Shown: positions 27,941 to 35,506 of the stretch, one piece after another | How the letters are laid out: each line of letters begins with the position of its first letter | Numbering within the stretch: the stretch's first letter is position 1 | Assembly: GCF_003382565.3 (NCBI RefSeq) | Contig: NZ_CP086253.1 | Coordinates: forward strand, 310,001-374,000 | Direction of reading: 5' to 3' | Length of the DNA stretch: 64,000 bases | Origin: Pectobacterium aquaticum | Lineage (GTDB): Bacteria > Pseudomonadota > Gammaproteobacteria > Enterobacterales > Enterobacteriaceae | Translations under genes and position numbers: made by a program | Notes under the pieces: model-generated | Database searches by the model: none | What the model saw: only the letters and a program-made list of their open reading frames with translations | What the model was told of the DNA's origin: nothing

Positions 27941-28726
27941 ATGAACAACACTTCCCGGATGCCTGCACTGTTCCTCGGCCACGGTAGCCCGATGAACGTG
28001 TTGGAAAACAATGTGTATACGCAGGCATGGCAACGGCTTGGTGAGACGCTGCCGCGTCCGAAGGCGGTTATCGCGGTTTCCGCCCACTGGTATACCCGTG
28101 GTACGGCTGTGACGGCGATGGAAAACCCGCGCACCATCCATGATTTTGGCGGTTTCCCGCAGGCGCTGTTCGATACCCAGTATCCGGCACCCGGCTCGCC
28201 TGAATTGGCGGCGAGAATTCAGCAGGTGTTGGCGCCGTATCCCGTTACCGCTGATAAAAGCCAATGGGGTTTGGATCACGGCTCTTGGGGCGTACTGATC
28301 AAGATGTATCCCGATGCGGATATTCCCGTTGTGCAACTGAGTGTGGACGGTACGCAGCCTGCCGCATATCACTACGAATTAGGGCGCAAGCTGGCGGCAC
28401 TGCGTGATGAAGGCTTCATGATTGTGGCCAGTGGTAACGTCGTGCATAACCTGCGGATGGTGAAATGGGATGGTGATGCAGAGCCGTATCCGTGGGCTAT
28501 CTCATTCAATCAATTTGTGCGTGATAACCTGGCTTATCAGGGCGACGACCATCCGCTGGTTAATTTTATGCAGCATGACGGTGCCGCATTATCCAACCCG
28601 ACGCCCGATCACTATTTCCCGCTGCTCTATGTGCTGGGAGGCTGGGACGGCAAAGAGGCAATCAGTATTCCGGTCGATGGGCTTGAAATGGGATCGCTGA
28701 GTATGCTGTCGGTGCAGGTGGGGTAA
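27941..28726 (+). CDS. ygiD: 4,5-DOPA dioxygenase extradiol (YgiD)
   Basis: 261 aa from the ATG at 27941; an AGAGGA ribosome site at 27928-27933 is better spaced for this codon than for the ATG at 27935. LigB-type extradiol dioxygenase with metal-binding histidines in FLGHGSP (His14), VSAHWYT and GLDHGSWG, and a further His in GNVVHNL. In E. coli, YgiD opens L-DOPA to betalamic-acid precursors in vitro; the natural substrate is not settled. A single-gene unit followed by a strong hairpin. Confidence 0.93.
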   Translation: MNNTSRMPALFLGHGSPMNVLENNVYTQAWQRLGETLPRPKAVIAVSAHWYTRGTAVTAMENPRTIHDFGGFPQALFDTQYPAPGSPELAARIQQVLAPYPVTADKSQWGLDHGSWGVLIKMYPDADIPVVQLSVDGTQPAAYHYELGRKLAALRDEGFMIVASGNVVHNLRMVKWDGDAEPYPWAISFNQFVRDNLAYQGDDHPLVNFMQHDGAALSNPTPDHYFPLLYVLGGWDGKEAISIPVDGLEMGSLSMLSVQVG

Positions 28727-28752
28727 TCCGCTTTTTTGCGGTGGAAATGAGT

Positions 28753-28776
28753 AAGGCACGGTTCTCACCGTGCCTT
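28753..28776 (+). terminator. Hairpin terminator after ygiD
   Basis: A 10-bp perfect stem AAGGCACGGT/ACCGTGCCTT (28753-28762 with 28767-28776). The T-tract is short because the ERIC element begins immediately after. Confidence 0.75.
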
Positions 28777-28777
28777 A

Positions 28778-28978
28778 TATACTCGTCATACTTCAAGCTG
28801 CATGCATGTTGGCTGCGCTTAAATACTCGGCCCGTCGTGGGCCTCGCCCTAAAGGGCCGCTGCTGGCAGCGTTCAAATCTGCTCTCGGCAGATTTGTCAC
28901 CCGAATCACTTACCTGAGTAAGCTCATCGGGATGTCTTCTCTTGCCGCCGCCATGCAACTCGAATTATTTAGAGTATA
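28778..28978. repeat. ERIC (IRU) element with an internal insert of about 76 bp
   Basis: The ends match the enterobacterial repetitive intergenic consensus: TATACTCGTCATACTTCAAG at the left, TTGGCTGCGCT and CACTTACCTGAGTAAGCTC inside, and CTTGCCGCC, CAACTCGAATTATTTAG and TATA at the right. The usual unit is about 127 bp; here it is 201 bp. The extra DNA (about 28820-28895) sits between the TTGGCTGCGCT and TCACCC parts and is made of four consecutive small hairpins: GGCCC/GGGCC, GCCC/GGGC, GCTGC/GCAGC and AAATCTGC/GCAGATTT. It lies between convergent ygiD and ygiC. Confidence 0.9.
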
Positions 28979-28987
28979 TTCTGATGC

Positions 28988-30148
28988 TTAATCCAGAATG
29001 GTGTGCGGATAGAAGCGCGAGAGATCCTGTGTGATCAGGGCGCGATCTTCACGTACGCCGATACCACAAGGTTGATCGTTCACCAGCCAGCTACCAATCA
29101 GCGTGTAGCTGTCGCCGAATTTTGGCAGTTGATGGTACTGCTGGACGATCATCCCTTCTTCGCCGTAAGGGCCGTCGGCTGACGCAATCTCTTTGCCATT
29201 TTCGACGATCTTGATGTTCGCCCCTTCACGTGAAAACAGCGGCTTAATGACGTAGCTGTCTAGTTCTGGGTGTTCATCTTCCGCGAAATAGGCAGGAAGC
29301 AGGTTGGGGTGGTTTGGGAACATTTCCCACAGCATTGGCAGCAATGCTTTATTGGAAATGATGCTTTTCCAGGCCGGTTCCAACCAGCGCACGCCGGCAT
29401 CTTCCAGCTTGGTGGAAAACATCTCGCGCAGCATGAACTCCCACGGATACAGCTTGAACAGATTACCAATTACCTGATTTTCAGGGTCGGTAAACTGGCC
29501 TTTCTCACCGAGGCCAATTTCCTCGATGTACAGAAACTCGCTCGGCAGACCGGCTTCCAGCGCGCAATCCTGAAGGTATTGTACCGTACCGCGATCTTCT
29601 TCCGTATCCTGACAGCAGGCGAAGTGCAGCAAGCCGAAGCCGTGATTGAGCTTTAGCTCCTCAAAGCGTTCGATCAGCTTTTCCTGAATGCTGTTGTACT
29701 GGTCTGAATTCTGCGGCAGGTTTCCGGCGTTGATTTGATCTTCCAGCCAGAGCCATTGGAAAAAGGCCGCTTCGTACAGCGACGTCGGCGTATCCGCATT
29801 GTTCTCCAGCAGCTTGGCTGGAGATTTGCCGTCATACGCCAGATCGAGGCGTGAATACAGCGAAGGCTGATTGGTGCGCCATGAATGTCTGACGAATTCC
29901 CAAGTGTGTTTGGGAATACGGAATTTGGCGAGTAGCGCGTCGCTGTTGACGACTTTTTCCACCACCTGTAGACACATCTGGTGCAGCTCGGCGGTGGCTT
30001 CTTCCAGTTCTTCGATCTGAGCAAGCGTGAACTGGTAGTAAGCCTCTTCGCTCCAGTAGGGCTCGCCATACATAGTGTGGAAACGAAAACCAAACTCGGT
30101 GGCTTTTTCCTGCCAGTCAGGGCGCGCTGTAATATTTATCCGCTTCAT
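28988..30148 (-). CDS. ygiC: Glutathionylspermidine-synthase-like ATP-grasp protein YgiC
   Basis: 386 aa from ATG 30148, the E. coli length; upstream codons to 30253 overlap ygiB and are unrelated. It begins MKRINITARPDWQEKATEFGF and shows the C-shaped ATP-grasp signature of the GSP synthase family: YEAAFFQWLW, SYVIKPLFSREGANI with an ATP-binding Lys, and the GEEGMIVQQYHQLP segment. It probably ligates an amine to a peptide carboxylate; no physiological substrate is established. It is paired with ygiB (10 bp) and lies downstream of tolC, the E. coli tolC-ygiBC arrangement. Confidence 0.94.
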   Translation of the reverse strand: MKRINITARPDWQEKATEFGFRFHTMYGEPYWSEEAYYQFTLAQIEELEEATAELHQMCLQVVEKVVNSDALLAKFRIPKHTWEFVRHSWRTNQPSLYSRLDLAYDGKSPAKLLENNADTPTSLYEAAFFQWLWLEDQINAGNLPQNSDQYNSIQEKLIERFEELKLNHGFGLLHFACCQDTEEDRGTVQYLQDCALEAGLPSEFLYIEEIGLGEKGQFTDPENQVIGNLFKLYPWEFMLREMFSTKLEDAGVRWLEPAWKSIISNKALLPMLWEMFPNHPNLLPAYFAEDEHPELDSYVIKPLFSREGANIKIVENGKEIASADGPYGEEGMIVQQYHQLPKFGDSYTLIGSWLVNDQPCGIGVREDRALITQDLSRFYPHTILD

Positions 30149-30158
30149 TCGATACGCC

Positions 30159-30833
30159 TCAGCCGCCCATGCTACGGGAAGCGCTGGAACTTGAACTGGT
30201 GCTGCTGCGTTGCATGCTGTTTTGCTTCGCGACGGTTTCACCAAAGCCACCACGCGTGATGGTTGAGGTGGTTGCAGGCTTTGGCGCCAATGCGGTTTTT
30301 GGCACGGTCATTGAGCGGCCTGTGGTGGCGTTGCCGTAGTTTTTACCCGCGGCATCAACGAACTGACCATTGGCCGGGCTGGTTGGCGTTTTTGGACTGA
30401 ACAGTGGCTGTTGTGCGAAACCAGCACCGCCACCCATCATTCGACCCATCATGTAACCCGCCATCAAGGGCATCCAGGACATACCGCCGCCCTGCTGAGA
30501 TTCTGCTGCCATACCGGCCTGCGCCGGTGCAGGTGTTTGAGTACACTGCGCTTCACCAAATTCTGCTACACAGTCTTCTTTCGTGGCGTATTTCGGTGCC
30601 GTTTTTTCTGCTTCTTTTAACGCATTATTGTATGCAGTGGTGCACTGGGCAGCCATTGACGGGTTAGCGGAAGAACAGTCATCCGCATTCTGGTAGAGGG
30701 AGACGGTTTCATCAGTTTGCTCGCAGCCCGCGAGGAAAAATACGGCGCTGACGGCCAAAGCAACAGGTGCCAGACGGTGCGTCCGCCATTCCTTGCGGAA
30801 CGTTTCCTGATTAATATTTTTTGTACGTTTCAT
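30159..30833 (-). CDS. ygiB: YgiB family protein (DUF1190)
   Basis: 224 aa from ATG 30833. A lipobox-like FFLAGC (Cys about 37, following a basic stretch) suggests a lipoprotein with a long N-region. The mature part has four or more cysteines (DDCSS, AAQCTT, EDCVAEFGEAQC), a Met/Gly-rich stretch (MPLMAGYMMGRMMGGGAG), and a Ser-rich C-terminus (SSTSSSSSASRSMGG). The function is unknown. Belongs to the tolC-ygiB-ygiC set; E. coli tolC-ygiBC responds to MarA/SoxS/Rob. The tolC terminator lies between the two here. Confidence 0.93.
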   Translation of the reverse strand: MKRTKNINQETFRKEWRTHRLAPVALAVSAVFFLAGCEQTDETVSLYQNADDCSSANPSMAAQCTTAYNNALKEAEKTAPKYATKEDCVAEFGEAQCTQTPAPAQAGMAAESQQGGGMSWMPLMAGYMMGRMMGGGAGFAQQPLFSPKTPTSPANGQFVDAAGKNYGNATTGRSMTVPKTALAPKPATTSTITRGGFGETVAKQNSMQRSSTSSSSSASRSMGG

Positions 30834-31046
30834 CGTGTTTATCCCAGAGCAAAGCATCACGGCCAATAACCAATAAGTGTGCCTAAGAATAGGGGAACGC
30901 TGCTTGAATTTAAAGCGGCAATAGGTGTAACGGGAGGTGCATTTACGTTGCTATACATTCTGTCGTGCAACGTTTCGCTTTATAAAGAAAGAAGACGGTT
31001 CCTGTGTTCTGGTGCTGTCGCGTTATTTTGTGGGGAAAGCGCGGGT

Positions 31047-31073
31047 ATAAAAAGGGGGAACCGTGGTTCCCCT
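31047..31073 (-). terminator. tolC terminator
   Basis: Read on the minus strand: stem GGGGAACC/GGTTCCCC (31055-31062 with 31065-31072) followed by CTTTTTATA. It sits 31 bp after the tolC stop. Read-through into ygiBC is possible, as this stem is the only barrier. Confidence 0.85.
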
Positions 31074-31103
31074 CTATTTTATACTTGTAAACGTAGCTAC
31101 CGA

Positions 31104-32498
31104 TTAACGTTGTGCCGAGGCGGTAGTGGCCTGCGGAGCGCTGTTGTCGGTTACGGCCGGTGTGGTTGACACCGGTTGACCCAGCGACGCATTCAGTGCC
31201 TGCAGATCATTTTCATTCAGCGTGCCTTGCGCGGACTTAATGTTTAACTGATTGATCAGGTAATCATAACGTGCGCTGGAGAGCTGTTGTTTGGCGTTAT
31301 ACAGCGTGGTGGTGGCATCCAGCACGTCAACGATGGTGCGCGTTCCTACCTGATAACCGGCTTCCATCGCATCCAGAGAGCTTTGTGCAGACACTTCAGC
31401 CTGTTTGTAAGCGTTGATGCTGCTGATGGACGCAGAAATGTTGTTAAACGATGAACGTACTATCTGGATAACAGAACGGTGTGCGCTTTCCAGCAGTTCA
31501 CTGGAACTGACGTAGCTGTGCTGCGCCTGTTTCACCTGAGAGTTAGTTGCGCCACCGCTGTAAAGTGGCAGAGTGAAGTTGATCCCCACTTTGTGTTGCC
31601 CTGCGTCTGAATCGTTAAACGAGTTGCTGTTATTCGTCCGAGAACCGGAATAGCGAGTATCACTCACGCCCGTTGAGGCGGTTAGATCCAACGTTGGCAT
31701 ATAGCCTGTTTCGGCGGAGCGAATCTGCTCGCGCGCCAAATCCTGACTCAAACGTGCGGACAACAGGTTCAGGTTGCGGTTTTCGGCTTCTTTCAGCAGG
31801 TTATTAACCGCTTCAGGTTTCTGGGTAGAGAAACGCTCGATGTTGAGCCCAGCCAACTGCGGGTAGAAGTTGCCAGTAATCTGACGCAGTGATTCCAACG
31901 CGTTATCCAGCGTATTGCGCGTTAACACTTCATTGGCCAGCACGCTGTCATACTGTGCACGGGCGTTCTGGACATCGGTAATTGCCACCAGACCCACGTT
32001 GAAGCGCTGTGTTGTTTGATCTAACTGGCGATAAATCGCCTGTTTCTGTGCACTGATGTAGGACAGGGAGTCAATGGCGCGCAGCACGTTGAAATAGGCT
32101 GTTGCCGTGTTCAGCATCAGATTTTGCTGGGCGGTTTGATAGGTGACGTCTTCAATACCCGCTTGTTTTTCCTGCAACGTTAGCGCACGCCATTTGGACA
32201 TGTCGAACAGCGTCTGGGTTAGCTGCAATGCTGCGCTTTTCTCATTGCTGTTGACGCCATTACTGTCGCGGTAACCTTTGTTGTAGGTATAACCTGCGTT
32301 GATTCCCAACTGCGGCAGTAACGGGCTGCGCGCTTGATTAATTTTTTCAAACGCGGCGTCGCGGGTTGCCGCAGAGCTGCGTAAATCAGGGTTGGTGCTT
32401 TTTGCCTGCTGGTAGACCTGTAACAGGTTTTCCGCCTGACTCATGGCGCTAAAACCGCCCAGGCTCAGACCAATAAGAAGAGGGAGCAATTTCTTCAT
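31104..32498 (-). CDS. tolC: Outer-membrane efflux channel TolC
   Basis: 464 aa from ATG 32498; an ATG two codons upstream overlaps the AAGGA ribosome site. Signal peptide (about 22 residues, cleaved after SQA), then two tandem OEP repeats (about 25-215 and 230-430), each giving beta-barrel strands and long coiled alpha-helices. The Asp-rich aperture region (near DSDAGQ) and NxxQQxxxA repeats are visible. The trimeric exit duct serves AcrAB-type pumps and type I secretion. The C-terminal tail after residue 430 is shorter than in E. coli (493 aa), a normal variation. Confidence 0.97.
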   Translation of the reverse strand: MKKLLPLLIGLSLGGFSAMSQAENLLQVYQQAKSTNPDLRSSAATRDAAFEKINQARSPLLPQLGINAGYTYNKGYRDSNGVNSNEKSAALQLTQTLFDMSKWRALTLQEKQAGIEDVTYQTAQQNLMLNTATAYFNVLRAIDSLSYISAQKQAIYRQLDQTTQRFNVGLVAITDVQNARAQYDSVLANEVLTRNTLDNALESLRQITGNFYPQLAGLNIERFSTQKPEAVNNLLKEAENRNLNLLSARLSQDLAREQIRSAETGYMPTLDLTASTGVSDTRYSGSRTNNSNSFNDSDAGQHKVGINFTLPLYSGGATNSQVKQAQHSYVSSSELLESAHRSVIQIVRSSFNNISASISSINAYKQAEVSAQSSLDAMEAGYQVGTRTIVDVLDATTTLYNAKQQLSSARYDYLINQLNIKSAQGTLNENDLQALNASLGQPVSTTPAVTDNSAPQATTASAQR

Positions 32499-32835
32499 TT
32501 GCATTCCTTGTTGTGCAGCAATCTCGCTATGGTAGCGCTGTCTGTAGACGAATAATTGTCGATTCTATCAGAATCTGCCAATAGGATAAGGTAGCTGAAC
32601 GTGCCATCTTTCAGCGGAATATGCCCACAGGGTCAGGTAAATTGACCTGTTGGATGATTCAGTGCGGCGCTTTGCTGTTTAGTAAGGCACCGCAAAGTGA
32701 TGCGATGGGTGAGAATTCCCCTCACTTGGCTGACGTCACGCCTAATAAACGTTCAAAAACAATGATGAGTATAATGACAGCGGATTCCGCCATACAATAC
32801 CGGATTCTATTAATACTTGTTACAGGAGTACAGCC
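32499..32835. promoter_or_regulatory. tolC-nudF divergent promoter region
   Basis: 337 bp without a gene. It contains a palindrome GGTCAGGTAAATTGACC (32631-32647) and a second inverted repeat GTGAGAATTCCCCTCAC (32707-32723), both possible operator sites. E. coli tolC has MarA/SoxS/Rob and PhoP sites here; I could not identify clear matches. A CAGGAG ribosome site for nudF is at about 32823. Confidence 0.5.
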
Positions 32836-33468
32836 ATGTCGTCTTCCGCATCCAGTTCGGTTACTTTCACTAAAGATGATGTAGAAATTATTGCACGCGA
32901 AACGCTGTACGACGGTTTTTTTTCGCTGGAGCGTTACCGTTTCCGTCATCGCCTGTTTAATGGTGGTATGAGCGGTGAAGTCAGCCGTGAGATTTTAGAG
33001 CGCGGTCACGCTGTGGTGCTGTTGCCTTACGATCCGGTGCGTGATGAAGTGGTATTAATAGAACAGATTCGTATCGCTGCCTACGACACCAGCGCGTCTC
33101 CCTGGCTGTTTGAGCTGGTGGCTGGCATGATTGAGCCAGGAGAAAGCCACGAAGAGGTGGCGCGGCGCGAAGCAGAGGAAGAAGCGGGGTTAAGGGTTGG
33201 CCGTTGCCGACCGATAATCAACTATCTTGCTAGCCCCGGCGGCACCAGTGAGCGTTTGGCGGTGATGGTGGGCGAAGTGGATACGCGTACGGCGAAAGGG
33301 ATTCACGGCCTGGCGGAAGAAAATGAAGATATCCGCGTACATGTGGTGAGCCGTAAACAAAGTTATCAATGGGTTGAAGAAGGCATCGTTGATAATGCGG
33401 CGTCTGTCATTGCCTTGCAATGGTTGGCATTGCACCATGAAGAACTGAAACGTGAGTGGGTGGATTGA
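32836..33468 (+). CDS. nudF: ADP-ribose pyrophosphatase
   Basis: 210 aa. The Nudix box is intact: G-x5-E-x7-REAEEEAGL (GMIEPGESHEEVARREAEEEAG, about residues 97-118), preceded by the family's RYRFRHRLF and LIEQIRIAAYDT. It hydrolyses ADP-ribose to AMP and ribose-5-phosphate in the cytoplasm. It begins the nudF-yqiB-cpdA-yqiA-parE run; yqiB starts 5 bp after its stop. Same order as E. coli. Confidence 0.96.
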   Translation: MSSSASSSVTFTKDDVEIIARETLYDGFFSLERYRFRHRLFNGGMSGEVSREILERGHAVVLLPYDPVRDEVVLIEQIRIAAYDTSASPWLFELVAGMIEPGESHEEVARREAEEEAGLRVGRCRPIINYLASPGGTSERLAVMVGEVDTRTAKGIHGLAEENEDIRVHVVSRKQSYQWVEEGIVDNAASVIALQWLALHHEELKREWVD

Positions 33469-33472
33469 ATTT

Positions 33473-33904
33473 ATGAAACGTTATACTCCGGATTTCCCAG
33501 CCATGATGAGGCTATGTGAAACCAACTTCATGCAATTGCGGCGTTTGCTGCCAAAAAATGATGAAGTCGGCGAAATCGCGGTTTATCACGTCAATAATGC
33601 GGTCTATCAACTGACGATTCTTGAGTCTACTCGCTATACCTCATTGGTGGAAATTAAGCAGACAGCGCCCACTGTCAGCTATTGGAGCCTGCCAATGATG
33701 AGCGTTAGGTTGTATCATGATGCGTTGGTTGCGGAAGTGTGTGCCAGCCAGCAGATCTTTCGCTTCAAAGCACGTTATGATTATCCGAATAAGAAGTTAC
33801 ATCAACGTGACGAAAAGCACCAAATTAATCAGTTTCTTGCTGATTGGCTAAAGTATTGTTTGGCGTATGGTTCGATGTCGATACCGGTTTTTGATACCCA
33901 ATAG
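33473..33904 (+). CDS. yqiB: YqiB family protein (DUF1249)
   Basis: 143 aa from ATG 33473 (MKRYTPDFPAMMRL), the start used in E. coli; the frame is open further up, overlapping nudF. The family-wide conserved block FRFKARYDYPNKKLHQRDEK is intact near residue 105. No catalytic motif is evident and the function is not known. Its place between nudF and cpdA is conserved in enterics. Confidence 0.94.
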   Translation: MKRYTPDFPAMMRLCETNFMQLRRLLPKNDEVGEIAVYHVNNAVYQLTILESTRYTSLVEIKQTAPTVSYWSLPMMSVRLYHDALVAEVCASQQIFRFKARYDYPNKKLHQRDEKHQINQFLADWLKYCLAYGSMSIPVFDTQ

Positions 33905-34011
33905 ATTTCAACACGCAGGAAAGTGGCTGGCGAGCCACCAAGGGAAACCAACGTATTCTGCAATTTGAAAGATGACGGGTAGAGACAGATTTACGTAACC
34001 AAGGACACCAT

Positions 34012-34839
34012 TTGGAAAGCCTGTTGACACTGCCTGTGGCGAGTGGCGCCAGAGTCAGGATTTTACAAATAACAGATACCCATCTTTTTGCGGGCGAGCA
34101 TGAAACCTTGCTGGGTATCAACACCTATCGTAGCTATCACGCTGTGCTGAATGCCATCAAGGCTCGGCAGGATGCGTTTGATTTGATCGTCGCGACGGGC
34201 GATTTGGCACAGGATCACACGCTGCAAGCCTATCACCATTTCTCACGCGGGATTGCGCATATCCCTGCACCTTGCGTATGGCTTCCGGGTAACCACGATT
34301 TCCAACCGGCGATGGTCGATGCGCTGGCTGACGCCGGCATTGCACCGTCCAAGCATGTGCTGCTGGGCGACAAGTGGCAGATCATACTATTGGACAGTCA
34401 GGTGTTCGGCGTGCCGCACGGTGAGCTGAGCGAATACCAGCTTGAATGGTTAGAGCGCAGCCTGAAAAGTCAGCCTGACCGCTTTACGCTGCTGTTGCTG
34501 CACCATCATCCGCATCCTTCCGGCTGTACCTGGCTCGATCAGCATAGCTTGCGTAACGCGCATAATCTTTCTGCGGTACTGGATCGCTATCCACAGGTGA
34601 ACACCGTGCTGTGTGGGCATATTCATCAGGAAATGGATTTTGACTGGCATGGTCGCCGCTTACTGGCCACGCCGTCGACCTGCGTACAGTTCAAACCGCA
34701 CTGCACTAACTTCACGATTGATGATGTGGCGCCGGGCTGGCGCTATCTGGACCTGCTGCCGGATGGCCGTCTGGAAACCGAGGTCTATCGTCTCTCAGGC
34801 AGCGAATTTCTGCCTGACATGGATTCGGACGGTTACTAA
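34012..34839 (+). CDS. cpdA: 3',5'-cyclic-AMP phosphodiesterase
   Basis: 275 aa from a TTG start with AAGGA 6 bp upstream; E. coli CpdA has the same N-terminus (MESLLTLP) and length. Metallophosphoesterase motifs are in order: DTHLF, GDLAQD, GNHDF, HHHPHP and GHIH. It hydrolyses cAMP and so limits CRP-dependent expression, relevant to the CRP-like sites elsewhere in the window. The stop codon overlaps the yqiA start by one base (TAATG). Confidence 0.97.
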   Translation: MESLLTLPVASGARVRILQITDTHLFAGEHETLLGINTYRSYHAVLNAIKARQDAFDLIVATGDLAQDHTLQAYHHFSRGIAHIPAPCVWLPGNHDFQPAMVDALADAGIAPSKHVLLGDKWQIILLDSQVFGVPHGELSEYQLEWLERSLKSQPDRFTLLLLHHHPHPSGCTWLDQHSLRNAHNLSAVLDRYPQVNTVLCGHIHQEMDFDWHGRRLLATPSTCVQFKPHCTNFTIDDVAPGWRYLDLLPDGRLETEVYRLSGSEFLPDMDSDGY

Positions 34840-35420
34840 TGCCAACGCTTCTTTATCTGCACGGCTTCAACAGTGCGCCACAGTCGGCGAAAGCGACGGC
34901 CCTGAAAACGTGGCTGGCAGAGCGGCACCCTGAAATTGACATGGTGATTCCCCAGCTTCCACCGTATCCGTCGGAAGCAGCTGAGATGATGGAGTCGCTG
35001 ATTATGGAGCGGGCCGGTCGTCCGGTGGGCATTGTTGGCTCTTCCCTCGGTGGTTATTATGCCACCTGGCTATCCCAATGTTTTATGCTGCCTGCCGTGG
35101 TAGTGAATCCTGCGGTGAAGCCGTTTGAACTGTTGCTGGACCATCTCGGCGACTATCAGAACCCCTACACCGGTGAACAATATGTGCTAGAGTCTCGGCA
35201 CGTTTACGATCTGAAGGTCATGCAGGTTGACCGACTGGAATCGCCGGATTTGCTCTGGCTGCTGTTGCAGACAGGGGATGAGGTTCTGGACTATCGTCAG
35301 GCAGTCGCGTATTACACGGCCTGCCGTCAAACTGTGGAGTCAGGGGGCAATCATGCCTTTGTCGGATTTGAGCACTTTTTCACACCGATTGTGAATTTTT
35401 TAGGGCTCACGACAGACTGA
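34839..35420 (+). CDS. yqiA: Esterase YqiA
   Basis: 193 aa alpha/beta hydrolase. N-terminal LYLHGFNSAP carries the oxyanion region, GSSLGGYYA the nucleophile serine, GDEVLDY the acid and GGNHAF the catalytic histidine. E. coli YqiA hydrolyses palmitoyl-CoA and p-nitrophenyl esters in vitro. Coupled to cpdA by a one-base overlap and 86 bp ahead of parE. Confidence 0.95.
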   Translation: MPTLLYLHGFNSAPQSAKATALKTWLAERHPEIDMVIPQLPPYPSEAAEMMESLIMERAGRPVGIVGSSLGGYYATWLSQCFMLPAVVVNPAVKPFELLLDHLGDYQNPYTGEQYVLESRHVYDLKVMQVDRLESPDLLWLLLQTGDEVLDYRQAVAYYTACRQTVESGGNHAFVGFEHFFTPIVNFLGLTTD

Positions 35421-35506
35421 ATCACCACACATAGGCATTGAAAAACGAAGCGCCGAAAGCGGTTCGTTAAACACCATTCACTGAACTCAAAGAATTAACG
35501 CAAACT

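Noticed and set aside
28770..28991. 73-codon frame across the ERIC element
   Set aside because: It is the translated repeat itself; ERIC sequences often have open frames by chance.
30879..31169. 96-codon plus-strand frame between ygiB and tolC
   Set aside because: Crosses the tolC terminator and the tolC 3' end in antisense; no ribosome site.
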